The notes below the pieces were generated by a model that saw only the letters and a program-made list of their open reading frames with translations, made no database searches and was not told where the DNA came from. Source: Christensenella sp. UBA1385 (lineage in GTDB: Bacteria > Bacillota > Clostridia > Christensenellales > Aristaeellaceae). From it: a DNA stretch of 19,827 nt. Where the stretch lies: contig DBQV01000006.1 in the NCBI GenBank assembly GCA_002305755.1, positions 46,903 to 66,729 of the forward strand, given 5' to 3'. Shown piece by piece: positions 8,233 to 14,260 of the stretch (position 1 is its first letter; each line of letters opens with the position of its first letter). The position numbers and the translations under genes were made by a program.

Positions 8233-9960
8233 CTAAAAACCGCTCTTCAGGCCCAGCTCGTGCAGCTTGTCCTCCACGCTTTCGCGCGTTCTGTCCAGGC
8301 CCCTGGCCATGGCTTCCAGCGGCAGCCCCATGGCGGCCTGGGCCCTGAGGCGGCTCACTTCGCTCTGCGACCAGGGCACCTCCACCGCGTAGCGGCTCCG
8401 CACCAGGCGGGACAGCGCGGCGGTATCCCAGGGGCCGCCCGACCCAAGCAGTTCATCCAGGTGCAGCAGGAAGTCGAGAAAGGCTTCTCCGTACTGCGCC
8501 GCGCGCTGCGCGCCCACGCCGGGCACGGTCAGCAGCTCCTCCCTGCTGCGGGGCTTCAGGCGCTCCATCTCGCGCAGGCTGGCATCCGAAAACACCACGT
8601 AGGCGGGGATGCCGTTTTCCTTGGCGACCATGTTGCGCAGCGCGCGCAGGGCGGCAAAGCGCAGCTCTCGCCCATCGGCGGCGGGGGACGCCGCCGCGGC
8701 CCGCTTCTTCAGGGCGGCCTCGCCGGCCAGGCTCAGGCACACGGAGCAGTTGCCGCAGTAGGCGGGGGCGTCCGTCTGGCCGAAATACTCCAGCAGCCTG
8801 CGCCGCAGGCAGCGCCTGCCGGTGGCGTAAAAGGTCATCTCCTTCAGGCGCTCCTTTTCAAGCGCGGTGAGGCGCTCCCGCTCTTCCTCCGTCAGTTCCG
8901 GGTTCTGCTCGCCGTGGTCGATCATCCAGGCGGCCAGCGCCACGTCCTTCCTGGCGTAGAGCAGGATGCAGTCGGCGGGCGAGCCGTCGCGCCCCGCCCG
9001 GCCCGCCTCCTGATAATAGCTTTCAAGGTTCTTGGGCATGTTGTAATGCAGCACGAGCTGCACGTTGGATTTGTCGATGCCCATGCCGAAGGCGTTGGTG
9101 GCCACCATCAGCTGCGCGCGGTCGAACTGGAAGTCGTCCTGTGCCTCGCGCCGCTCCTCCTCCGGCATACCCGCGTGATAGCGGCAGGCGGCGTAGCCCC
9201 GCGCGCGCAGCAGCGAGCAGACCTCGTCCACCGTCCTTCGGGTGGCGCAGTAGATGATGCCCGGCGCGCCGCGCCGCTGCGCGAGCAGCTCCAGCATGGC
9301 CTCGTCCTTGTCGCGCGGGTGAAAGACCAGAAAGCGAAGGTTGGGCCTGTCAAAGCCCGTCACGCGGATGAGCGGCTCCCTGAGGCGCAGCAGGCGGATG
9401 ATGTCGTCCCTCACCTGCCCTGTGGCCGTGGCGGTAAAGGCGCAAAGCGGCGGGCGCTCGGGCAGCCGCTCCATGAAGCGGGGGATGGACAGATAGGCGG
9501 GCCGGAAATCCTGCCCCCAGTGGGAGACGCAGTGCGCCTCGTCCACCGCCACCAGCGCGGGCGGGCAAAGCCCCGCAAAGCGCAGAAAGCCGGGCGTCAG
9601 AAGGCGCTCCGGCGCGGCATACACGATCTTATACTGCCCCTGCGCCGCCCGCTCCAGCGCCAGACGGCACTGCGCGGGCGTGAGGGCACTGTTGATGTAG
9701 GCGGCGGGCACGCCCGCCTGCCTGAGCGCCGCCACCTGATCCTTCATCAGGGAGATCAGCGGCGAGACGACCAGGGTGACACCGCGCAGCAGCAGCGCGG
9801 GGATCTGATAGCAGACGGATTTGCCGGCGCCCGTGGGCATGATGCCCAGCGCGTCGCCGCCCGCCAGCAGCGTATCAATCAGCGCCTCCTGCCCGGGGCG
9901 GAAGGCGCTGTGACCAAAGACCTGTCTGAGGGCTTCGTATTTATCCACGTCGATCGGCAA
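8233..9960 (-). CDS. recQ: ATP-dependent DNA helicase RecQ
   Basis: 575 residues, SF2 helicase. Walker A is MPTGAGKS (41-48). DEAH (140-143) is followed by the RecQ-specific aromatic loop CVSHWGQDFRPAY, and motif VI is YQEAGRAGRDG. The RecQ zinc site is seen as a lone Cys in GRRCLRRRLLEYFG and then CGNCSVC. An HRDC domain (about 430-510; PAYVVFSDASLREM, VPGVGAQRAAQYG) follows, and a short helical tail ends the protein. By family it unwinds DNA 3'-5' in recombination repair and stalled-fork rescue. The start appears to be TTG 9960, 8 nt after the lepB stop, with no good Shine-Dalgarno; a GTG four codons later is the alternative. Translation probably depends on coupling to lepB. Confidence 0.93.
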   Translation of the reverse strand: MPIDVDKYEALRQVFGHSAFRPGQEALIDTLLAGGDALGIMPTGAGKSVCYQIPALLLRGVTLVVSPLISLMKDQVAALRQAGVPAAYINSALTPAQCRLALERAAQGQYKIVYAAPERLLTPGFLRFAGLCPPALVAVDEAHCVSHWGQDFRPAYLSIPRFMERLPERPPLCAFTATATGQVRDDIIRLLRLREPLIRVTGFDRPNLRFLVFHPRDKDEAMLELLAQRRGAPGIIYCATRRTVDEVCSLLRARGYAACRYHAGMPEEERREAQDDFQFDRAQLMVATNAFGMGIDKSNVQLVLHYNMPKNLESYYQEAGRAGRDGSPADCILLYARKDVALAAWMIDHGEQNPELTEEERERLTALEKERLKEMTFYATGRRCLRRRLLEYFGQTDAPAYCGNCSVCLSLAGEAALKKRAAAASPAADGRELRFAALRALRNMVAKENGIPAYVVFSDASLREMERLKPRSREELLTVPGVGAQRAAQYGEAFLDFLLHLDELLGSGGPWDTAALSRLVRSRYAVEVPWSQSEVSRLRAQAAMGLPLEAMARGLDRTRESVEDKLHELGLKSGF

Positions 9961-9968
9961 CCGGGGGC

Positions 9969-10646
9969 TCAGCGGATCACTCTCAGCTTGCCCAGCGGCA
10001 GCAGCACCATCTTGGCGTGGCCCACGATCATATCCCCGCTCAGCGGGCCCACCGCGGGCGAGCGGCTGTCGTTGGAATTGGCGCGGTTGTCGCCCAGCAC
10101 AAAATACTCGTTCTCGCCCAGCGTATAGCGGCCGAAATCGCGCCCGCCGAGCTTGTCGGCATCGATATAAGGCTCGTCCACCAGTTGGTCGTTGAGGTAG
10201 AGGTGCCCGCCCTGCACGGCCACGGTATCGCCCGGCAGGCCCACCAGGCGCTTGACGAAGAGCGTATGCACGGAAAGCTTGATGTCAAGCGGCGCGCCCA
10301 GGCGCAGCGAGGTATCCTGATAGCGGTCGGGGTAGCGCACCACCACCACGTCCCCCCGGTTCAGCTTTCCCAGCAGCACCTCGGGCTTGGTGACCAGCAT
10401 CACCTCGCTGTCGGACAGCGTGCTGTCCATGCTGTGGCCGTCCACGCGCACGGGCTCAAACACAAAATAACGGATCATGCTGGCGATGAGCACCGCGGCC
10501 AGCAGGGTGAGCACCCAGCTTAATATCTCCTGCCCCACTGTCTTTTTCTTCTTCTCTTTCGCGGCCTTCTTATCCTGCGCGGCCTCCGCCGGCTTTTCGG
10601 CCCTTGTCTCCGTCTCCGCGGCGCTCCCCTGTTTCAGTTCATCCAT
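9969..10646 (-). CDS. lepB: Signal peptidase I
   Basis: 225 residues, type I signal peptidase with one N-terminal membrane helix (about 40-60), as is usual in Gram-positives. The catalytic serine is S72 in GHSMDSTL and the general-base lysine is K132 in FVKRLVGLPGD. The third conserved block is LGDNRANSNDSR. By family it removes signal peptides from exported proteins at the outer face of the membrane, possibly including the solute-binding protein encoded in this window. The first 38 residues are a Lys/Ala/Glu-rich cytoplasmic tail longer than in many homologues. The ATG at 10646 overlaps the end of the DUF951 gene by 8 bp. The next gene, recQ, begins 8 nt after its stop. Confidence 0.95.
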   Translation of the reverse strand: MDELKQGSAAETETRAEKPAEAAQDKKAAKEKKKKTVGQEILSWVLTLLAAVLIASMIRYFVFEPVRVDGHSMDSTLSDSEVMLVTKPEVLLGKLNRGDVVVVRYPDRYQDTSLRLGAPLDIKLSVHTLFVKRLVGLPGDTVAVQGGHLYLNDQLVDEPYIDADKLGGRDFGRYTLGENEYFVLGDNRANSNDSRSPAVGPLSGDMIVGHAKMVLLPLGKLRVIR

Positions 10647-10896
10647 CGATCTGATTCTCTCCTTCCGCCGCCGGCCTGGGCGCCAGCCCCAGCGTCACCT
10701 CCGCCGGCTCCGGCCCCTGCCTGATCAGCTTCCTGCGGCGGCGCAGAAACTCCGCGCGGTCAAGCATCACCACGCGCCCGCAGCCCGAGCAGCGCATCTT
10801 GATGTCCGCGCCGATGCGGGTGACCGTCCATTCCTTCGAGCCGCAGGGATGCGCCTTGCGCATCTCAACGACATCGTACAGCCTGATCTCCTCCAT
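10639..10896 (-). CDS. DUF951 family small protein
   Basis: 85 residues matching DUF951, a small cytoplasmic family of Firmicutes with no assigned function. The diagnostic HPCGSKEW (16-23) and GADIKMRCSGCG (29-40) give a C18, C36, C39 set that may hold a metal. The usual domain is about 65 residues; here a charged, Pro-rich tail of about 20 residues is added and overlaps lepB. The ATG at 10896 has GGAGGGG 7 nt upstream and a near-perfect promoter. It is the first gene of DUF951-lepB-recQ. The link with lepB and recQ is positional; I see nothing that ties their functions. Confidence 0.88.
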   Translation of the reverse strand: MEEIRLYDVVEMRKAHPCGSKEWTVTRIGADIKMRCSGCGRVVMLDRAEFLRRRRKLIRQGPEPAEVTLGLAPRPAAEGENQIDG

Positions 10897-10920
10897 GCCG
10901 CACCCCTCCGCAATGCAGCC

Positions 10921-10949
10921 ATTATATCAACCCCGGGATATGATGACAA
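10921..10949 (-). promoter_or_regulatory. Sigma-A promoter of DUF951-lepB-recQ
   Basis: -35 TTGTCA (10944-10949), a 17 bp spacer, and a perfect -10 TATAAT (10921-10926). The predicted start is near 10914 and the leader about 18 nt. Confidence 0.82.
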
Positions 10950-10985
10950 GCAAAGCCCTCCCTGATCTGCTTTTGTGACAGTCCG

Positions 10986-11062
10986 GGCGCAGCGGCGCTG
11001 CGCCGGCTGAGCGAGACAACGCAATAGCGGAAAAGAACGGGCCTGTCAAAGCACTCAGGGTT
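10986..11062 (+). repeat. Direct repeat copy A (77 bp)
   Basis: Aligns without gaps to 12157-12233 with about 80% identity by eye; most differences are C/T or G/A transitions. It starts with a perfect 8 bp stem, GGCGCAGC/GCTGCGCC, around a GGC loop (10986-11004). Conserved blocks include GAGCNAGACAAC and GCCTGTCAAAGCA. It lies in the gap between DUF951 and the orphan gene. Confidence 0.75.
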
Positions 11063-11081
11063 AATTTCGGTATAAAATTTT

Positions 11082-11101
11082 CGGGGCCCGGCCCCGGTTT
11101 T
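11082..11101 (+). terminator. Short terminator-like hairpin upstream of the orphan gene
   Basis: CGGGGC (11082-11087), loop CCG, GCCCCG (11091-11096), then G and four T. The stem is 6 bp, all G-C. It could end plus-strand transcripts coming through repeat A before the promoter of the next gene. The T run is short. Confidence 0.35.
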
Positions 11102-11119
11102 ACGGCCGCGCCGTCCGTG

Positions 11120-11125
11120 TATACT
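11120..11125 (+). promoter_or_regulatory. Candidate -10 of the orphan acidic gene
   Basis: TATACT, with no good -35 at the right distance (nearest TTTTAC, 16 bp away). The predicted start is near 11132, about 22 nt before the ATG at 11154, with AGGAGG in the leader. Confidence 0.45.
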
Positions 11126-11153
11126 GTTAGTAGACCCGAAAGGAGGGCAAGCT

Positions 11154-11921
11154 ATGGATCAAAATGACAACAACCGCAATCAGCCCGCGGGCAGCGGGCA
11201 CAGCGACAGCCCGATCAAGCAGGCTGCCATGGCCGCCTTCGGCGCCCTGTCCAGCGCCGCCCAGAAAGCGGCGGATGTGATCGGGGAAGCCGTCTCCAAG
11301 GAAAACCGTGAGAAATACGCCAAAAAGGGCGAAGAGACCTTCAGCGCCGTCAAGGACAAGGGGGAGGACATCTTCCGCCAGGTCAAGGATTTGGGCGCGC
11401 AGACCGTTGAAAGCATCAAGGCCGCGATGGAAGACCCGGCCGTCAAGCCCTACACCACCCCCGAGGCCGCGAAGGAGGCGCTGCAGGGCGCGCTGGAGGA
11501 CCTGCACAGGGAGGTGGAGAACGACCGCAGGGTGCTGGGAGAAGGGCTGGACGACGATCTGGCCGTCCCCTTTGCCGAGCAGCTGATCCGCGGCCTCCGG
11601 GAGCGCGCCACGCTGACCGTCAAGCTGGCCCGCCATCTTCAGGCCCTTGTGCGCGAGCAGCAGGAGGGCCCCGCCGCCCCGGCGGAGGAAGCCCCCGAAG
11701 CGCAGGATGAGGACACCTACTTTGACCAGCCCGTGGAGGGCGACATCCCCTACGATTCGCCCGACGCGCCCAGCGAGGAGGGCGACCGCGTGGAGAAAGC
11801 CCCGGCCGACGAGGGCCGGGCCTCCGCCACCGCGCCCGACAAAGACAGCAATTTCAGCGTGCTGGAGACCGATATGAAGAACGAGCACCTGAACCAGTCG
11901 GTCCCCCCGGAGCTCGGATAG
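11154..11921 (+). CDS. Orphan acidic, helix-rich protein of unknown function
   Basis: 255 residues; I do not recognise a family. Residues 1-20 are polar. Residues 21-95 form amphipathic helix with spaced Lys/Glu and small residues (AAQKAADVIGEAVSKENREK, TFSAVKDKGEDIFRQVKD), a look shared by phasin-, YtxH- or LEA-like helical proteins. Residues 100-175 are a second helical part (EALQGALEDLHREVENDRR, LARHLQALVREQQ). The last 80 are Asp/Glu/Pro-rich and probably disordered. There is no signal peptide or membrane helix, so it is probably cytoplasmic. AGGAGG lies 8 nt before the ATG, and GC-rich third codon positions support a real gene. It is a lone plus-strand gene between minus-strand operons, with a related 77 bp repeat on each side. 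Confidence 0.75.
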   Translation: MDQNDNNRNQPAGSGHSDSPIKQAAMAAFGALSSAAQKAADVIGEAVSKENREKYAKKGEETFSAVKDKGEDIFRQVKDLGAQTVESIKAAMEDPAVKPYTTPEAAKEALQGALEDLHREVENDRRVLGEGLDDDLAVPFAEQLIRGLRERATLTVKLARHLQALVREQQEGPAAPAEEAPEAQDEDTYFDQPVEGDIPYDSPDAPSEEGDRVEKAPADEGRASATAPDKDSNFSVLETDMKNEHLNQSVPPELG

Positions 11922-11975
11922 AGCCCCCATGACGGCAAAAGGATGCGCGCAGCCGCGGCATCCCAAGCCTTTGAC

Positions 11976-12008
11976 AAAGCCGGTCTCTTCGACGAAGAGA
12001 CCGGCTTT
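11976..12008. terminator. 15 bp perfect hairpin, likely bidirectional terminator
   Basis: AAAGCCGGTCTCTTC (11976-11990), loop GAC, GAAGAGACCGGCTTT (11994-12008). The stem is perfect, with A3 before and T3 after on either strand. It sits between two convergent genes, so it could stop transcription from both sides, although the T run is only three. Confidence 0.6.
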
Positions 12009-12156
12009 AACAGTATAGGCCGAGAGGCCTCTGTCCCCCGCCCGCAGGCGGAGGATCGGCAGGACACGTGCCGCTTTGACGCCCTCATGCTGAACGAAAG
12101 CCTTAGCGCACAGACAGACGAAAAACTTTTTCACTTTTGCAAAGCAGAGCGAGGGT

Positions 12157-12233
12157 GGCGCAGCGGCGCCGCGCTGACTGAGCAAGACAACACAGTTGCG
12201 AAAAAGAATGAGCCTGTCAAAGCATGAAGGTTT
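12157..12233 (+). repeat. Direct repeat copy B (77 bp)
   Basis: Ungapped partner of 10986-11062. Its 5' stem is weakened by changes (GGCGCAGC facing GCCGCGCT), while the AGACAAC, AAAAGAA and GCCTGTCAAAGCA blocks are kept. It ends 10 bp before the DUF438 stop codon. Confidence 0.75.
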
Positions 12234-12243
12234 GAGTGCAGTA

Positions 12244-13425
12244 TCAGCTCATCAGCGTCTTTTCGCCCTCCAGCGCGCGCAGGGCGCTGATCTCCTCAGT
12301 GCATTCCAGCACGCCCAGGTATTCGCCTTCGGGGCTGCGCACCGCGTAGTAGCGGATCAGCACAAAGGCGCCGCCGCGCTGGATCCAGTAGGTTTCGCTG
12401 TCCTTGCGGCCCTCCCTGAAGGCCCGGATCAGGGCCTCCACCCGGGGCAGGCTCCTGGGCGGATGGCAGTCGGCCACGCGGCGGCCGATGATGGTGCGCG
12501 TGCGGGGAAAGACGCGCTTCTTCTGCTCGCTGAAGAAGTGCACCCTGTCGTCCGCGCCCACGAAGGTGACGTCGCAGGGCAGGGTGTTGAGCAGGGCGGT
12601 GAGTTCTTCGGCGGTGAAGCCGCCGCTGGGCAGGCGAATGGGCGCGGAGACGGCCGCCTCCGCCGCGTCGCCGCTGCCTCTTGAGTAGGCGCGGGTATCC
12701 GACAGGCTCGCGCCCTCCACGCCGTCCGCGAAGGCAAAGCCGATCTGCGCGCTCTCCCCGGCCACCGTTTTGAAATCCTGCTCCGTCAGATGGTTCGCCA
12801 GCAGGGGGATGAGGATCTCGTTCTCCTTGCGGATCATGGCGCGCAGCTTTTCCAGCATCTGCGGGATCAGCGCGGTCGCCTCCTCGCGGCGGCCCGCCTC
12901 CACGGCGGCGGTGGAGGATTTGATCAGCGCGCGGATCTCATCGTCCACGCCCCACATCACCTTGGGCGGGCCACTGACGCCCGCCTTTTCCAGGTAGGGG
13001 AAGAAAAGATTTTCCTTGCGGCGGTAGTGGCGGTCCACCTTGGCCAGCTCCCGCAGCGCCGCCAGCAGGCCCTCGCGCGCGTCCTCGCCGCCGATCATAT
13101 GCCAGGCCTCGAAGACGGGCAGCAGCATGGCGTCAAGAAAGCTTTCCAGCCCCTCGTTTTCCCGGCGGAAGACGAAGAGCGGGTGGCCGGCGGGCGCTTC
13201 CTCCGGCTGCCGCACCGCGCCGTCAAAGAGCGAGGCGTGCACGTCGCACATCCGCTGCACCTCTTCCACCGGCATGCCCTCGTCCATCAGCAGGCGCTCC
13301 GCCGCGGCGATCTCATCCGCCGGCACATCCTGAAAGTGCCTTTTGAAATCCTCCCGCACCGCCTGCATATCTTCACCGCGGCTCAGCCGCCCAATGAGCT
13401 GCCTGAGCATTTCCTTGCGCTCCAT
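12244..13425 (-). CDS. DUF438 / hemerythrin-like / PAS domain protein
   Basis: 393 residues in three parts: an N-terminal DUF438 helical domain (about 1-65; IGRLSRGEDMQAVREDFKRH), a hemerythrin-like four-helix part (about 80-215; HYRRKENLFFPYLEKAG, PPKVMWGVDDEIR, IRKENEILIP), and a C-terminal PAS domain (about 270-385; LPCDVTFVGADDRVHFFSE, TIIGRRVADCHPP). The family is common in anaerobes and is thought to sense redox, oxygen or nitric oxide; its role is not established. Several His metal ligands of true hemerythrins are replaced (VDD where HxE/HD would be expected; H133 is kept), so iron binding is uncertain. It starts at ATG 13425 with GGGAGA upstream. The promoter has a perfect FNR-type palindrome at -41.5, so it is probably activated by a Crp/Fnr-family protein. 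Confidence 0.85.
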   Translation of the reverse strand: MERKEMLRQLIGRLSRGEDMQAVREDFKRHFQDVPADEIAAAERLLMDEGMPVEEVQRMCDVHASLFDGAVRQPEEAPAGHPLFVFRRENEGLESFLDAMLLPVFEAWHMIGGEDAREGLLAALRELAKVDRHYRRKENLFFPYLEKAGVSGPPKVMWGVDDEIRALIKSSTAAVEAGRREEATALIPQMLEKLRAMIRKENEILIPLLANHLTEQDFKTVAGESAQIGFAFADGVEGASLSDTRAYSRGSGDAAEAAVSAPIRLPSGGFTAEELTALLNTLPCDVTFVGADDRVHFFSEQKKRVFPRTRTIIGRRVADCHPPRSLPRVEALIRAFREGRKDSETYWIQRGGAFVLIRYYAVRSPEGEYLGVLECTEEISALRALEGEKTLMS

Positions 13426-13467
13426 GTTTCTTTCTCCCTTCCTTTCATGAGGCCCCGGCCCCTGACC

Positions 13468-13473
13468 AGTATA
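13468..13473 (-). promoter_or_regulatory. -10 element of the DUF438 gene
   Basis: TATACT on the minus strand, predicted start near 13461. No recognisable -35 is present at 16-18 bp (ATATTT at 17), as expected of an activator-dependent promoter. Confidence 0.6.
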
Positions 13474-13495
13474 CAGGGAATCGCGTCATGAAATA

Positions 13496-13509
13496 TTGAT
13501 AAATATCAA
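13496..13509. promoter_or_regulatory. FNR-type operator
   Basis: TTGAT-N4-ATCAA, a perfect 14 bp palindrome equal to the FNR consensus. Its centre (13502.5) is 41.5 bp upstream of the start predicted from the -10 at 13468-13473. This is the classical class II activator position of the Crp/Fnr family. Confidence 0.7.
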
Positions 13510-13526
13510 GTTTAACGGCGTCCATC

Positions 13527-13557
13527 AAAAAAGGAGGCAAAGACGCGTCTTGCCTCC
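13527..13557 (-). terminator. Rho-independent terminator after msrB
   Basis: On the minus strand, a stem of GGAGGCA with TGCCTCC, closed over AGACGCGTCT with one bulged base, followed by six T (13532-13527). It lies 27 bp after the msrB stop and ends the gpx-msrB operon, before the DUF438 promoter. Confidence 0.88.
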
Positions 13558-13583
13558 CGCGGGGACCGCCCCCTCTGTCTGTA

Positions 13584-14030
13584 TCAGGGCAGCAGTTTCA
13601 GATACTCTCCGTAGCCCTCTTTTTCCATATCGGCCTTGGGGATAAAGCGCAGCGCGGCGCTGTTGATGCAGTAGCGCAGGCCGCCCAGTTCCCTGGGGCC
13701 GTCCTCAAACACATGGCCCAGGTGCGCGTCGCCCGCGGCGCTGCGCACCTCCGTGCGCGCACGGGCCAGCGTATGGTCCGCGTGGCGGGTGAGCAGGCTG
13801 TCGTCGATGGGCCGGGAGAAGGCGGGCCAGCCGCAGCCGCTCTCGAACTTATCAGCCGAGACAAAGAGGGGCTCGCCCGTGGTGATGTCCGTATAGATGC
13901 CTTCCTCAAAGTTGGCCGCGTACTCGTTGTCGAAGGGGCGCTCGGTGGCGTTCTCCTGCGTGACGGCGTACTGCAGCGGCGTGAGCAGGGCCCTTAATTC
14001 TTCCCTGGATCTCTTCTGATAGCGCGTCAT
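13584..14030 (-). CDS. msrB: Peptide-methionine (R)-S-oxide reductase
   Basis: 148 residues, a stand-alone MsrB. The conserved blocks are GCGWPAFSRPI (65-75), EVRSAAGDAHLGHVF (94-108) and GLRYCINSAALRF (117-129), with catalytic C121 and likely recycling C66. The CxxC zinc pairs found in many MsrBs are absent, so this is the zinc-free form. By family it reduces methionine-R-sulfoxide in proteins using thioredoxin. The ATG at 14030 overlaps the TGA of the upstream small membrane gene (ATGA); a GGAGG 13 nt upstream is distant, so translation probably depends on coupling. It is the last gene before a clear terminator. Confidence 0.95.
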   Translation of the reverse strand: MTRYQKRSREELRALLTPLQYAVTQENATERPFDNEYAANFEEGIYTDITTGEPLFVSADKFESGCGWPAFSRPIDDSLLTRHADHTLARARTEVRSAAGDAHLGHVFEDGPRELGGLRYCINSAALRFIPKADMEKEGYGEYLKLLP

Positions 14031-14260
14031 GGCGTTTGCGCTTCCTCCGTTTCGGCACTGAGGCCGGTTTTGTTAAAAAGCGAGGCGGGTCCCTTCGGCG
14101 CGTTCTTTGGGAACAGCAGGCCGAAGAGCAGCGCAAAGCCCAGCAGCAGTAAAAGGCCCAGAGCCAGCCAGGGCACGCGCCCGGCGCGCGGCTCCCTGTG
14201 CCCGCAGCAGGTGCAGCCCTCGCAGCCGCCCGGCTGCGCCTTTTTTCCGCACTCGCTCAC
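14027..14260 (-). CDS. Cys-rich single-pass membrane protein, unknown function
   Basis: 77 residues, not recognised. I start at GTG 14260, which overlaps the gpx stop as GTGA with GAGG 7 nt upstream. Longer frames run into gpx and make no sense. Residues 1-28 hold a cysteine cluster (C4, C13, C16, C18, C19; GGCEGCTCCGH) and several basic residues. Residues 30-50 are one strongly hydrophobic helix (WLALGLLLLLGFALLFGLLF). A polar tail ends in AETEEAQTP. The positive-inside rule puts the Cys cluster in the cytoplasm. It is stitched between gpx and msrB by 4 bp overlaps on both sides, which implies co-translation and a role in thiol or redox chemistry, perhaps metal binding or electron transfer. 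That role is inference only. Confidence 0.75.
   Translation of the reverse strand: MSECGKKAQPGGCEGCTCCGHREPRAGRVPWLALGLLLLLGFALLFGLLFPKNAPKGPASLFNKTGLSAETEEAQTP

Larger units (their letters stand above)
11922..12243. other. 322 bp non-coding spacer with hairpins and repeat B
   Basis: Between the convergent orphan gene and the DUF438 gene. It holds a bulged hairpin with arms GGATGC/GCATCC (11941-11963), a 15 bp perfect hairpin (11976-12008), a small AGGCC/GGCCT hairpin near 12018, and repeat copy B (12157-12233). Open frames exist on both strands but none has a Shine-Dalgarno or a recognisable product. Confidence 0.6.

Noticed and set aside
8260..10128. A 622-codon open frame antisense to recQ and lepB
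   Set aside because: Reverse-frame shadow; all helicase and peptidase motifs are on the minus strand.
10986..11062. Repeat A/B as a CRISPR array or insertion-sequence ends
   Set aside because: There are only two copies, 1.1 kb apart, in direct orientation, with no regular spacers, transposase or target duplication.
10986..11062. Minus-strand TTGACA in both repeats as a promoter
   Set aside because: No acceptable -10 lies 16-18 bp downstream in either copy (TATTGC and AACTGT).
10897..11153. tRNA or riboswitch in the DUF951/orphan gene gap
   Set aside because: The GC-rich hairpin of repeat A has no cloverleaf, T-loop or known aptamer core; it pairs only with repeat B elsewhere in the window.
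11127..12185. A 352-codon minus-strand frame across the orphan gene and spacer
   Set aside because: It lacks a Shine-Dalgarno and a family match. The plus-strand gene has a strong AGGAGG and better composition. The frame also runs through a terminator hairpin and a repeat.
11943..12227. A 94-codon plus-strand frame in the spacer before the DUF438 gene
   Set aside because: No ribosome site. It is made of a hairpin and repeat copy B, which are better explained as non-coding.
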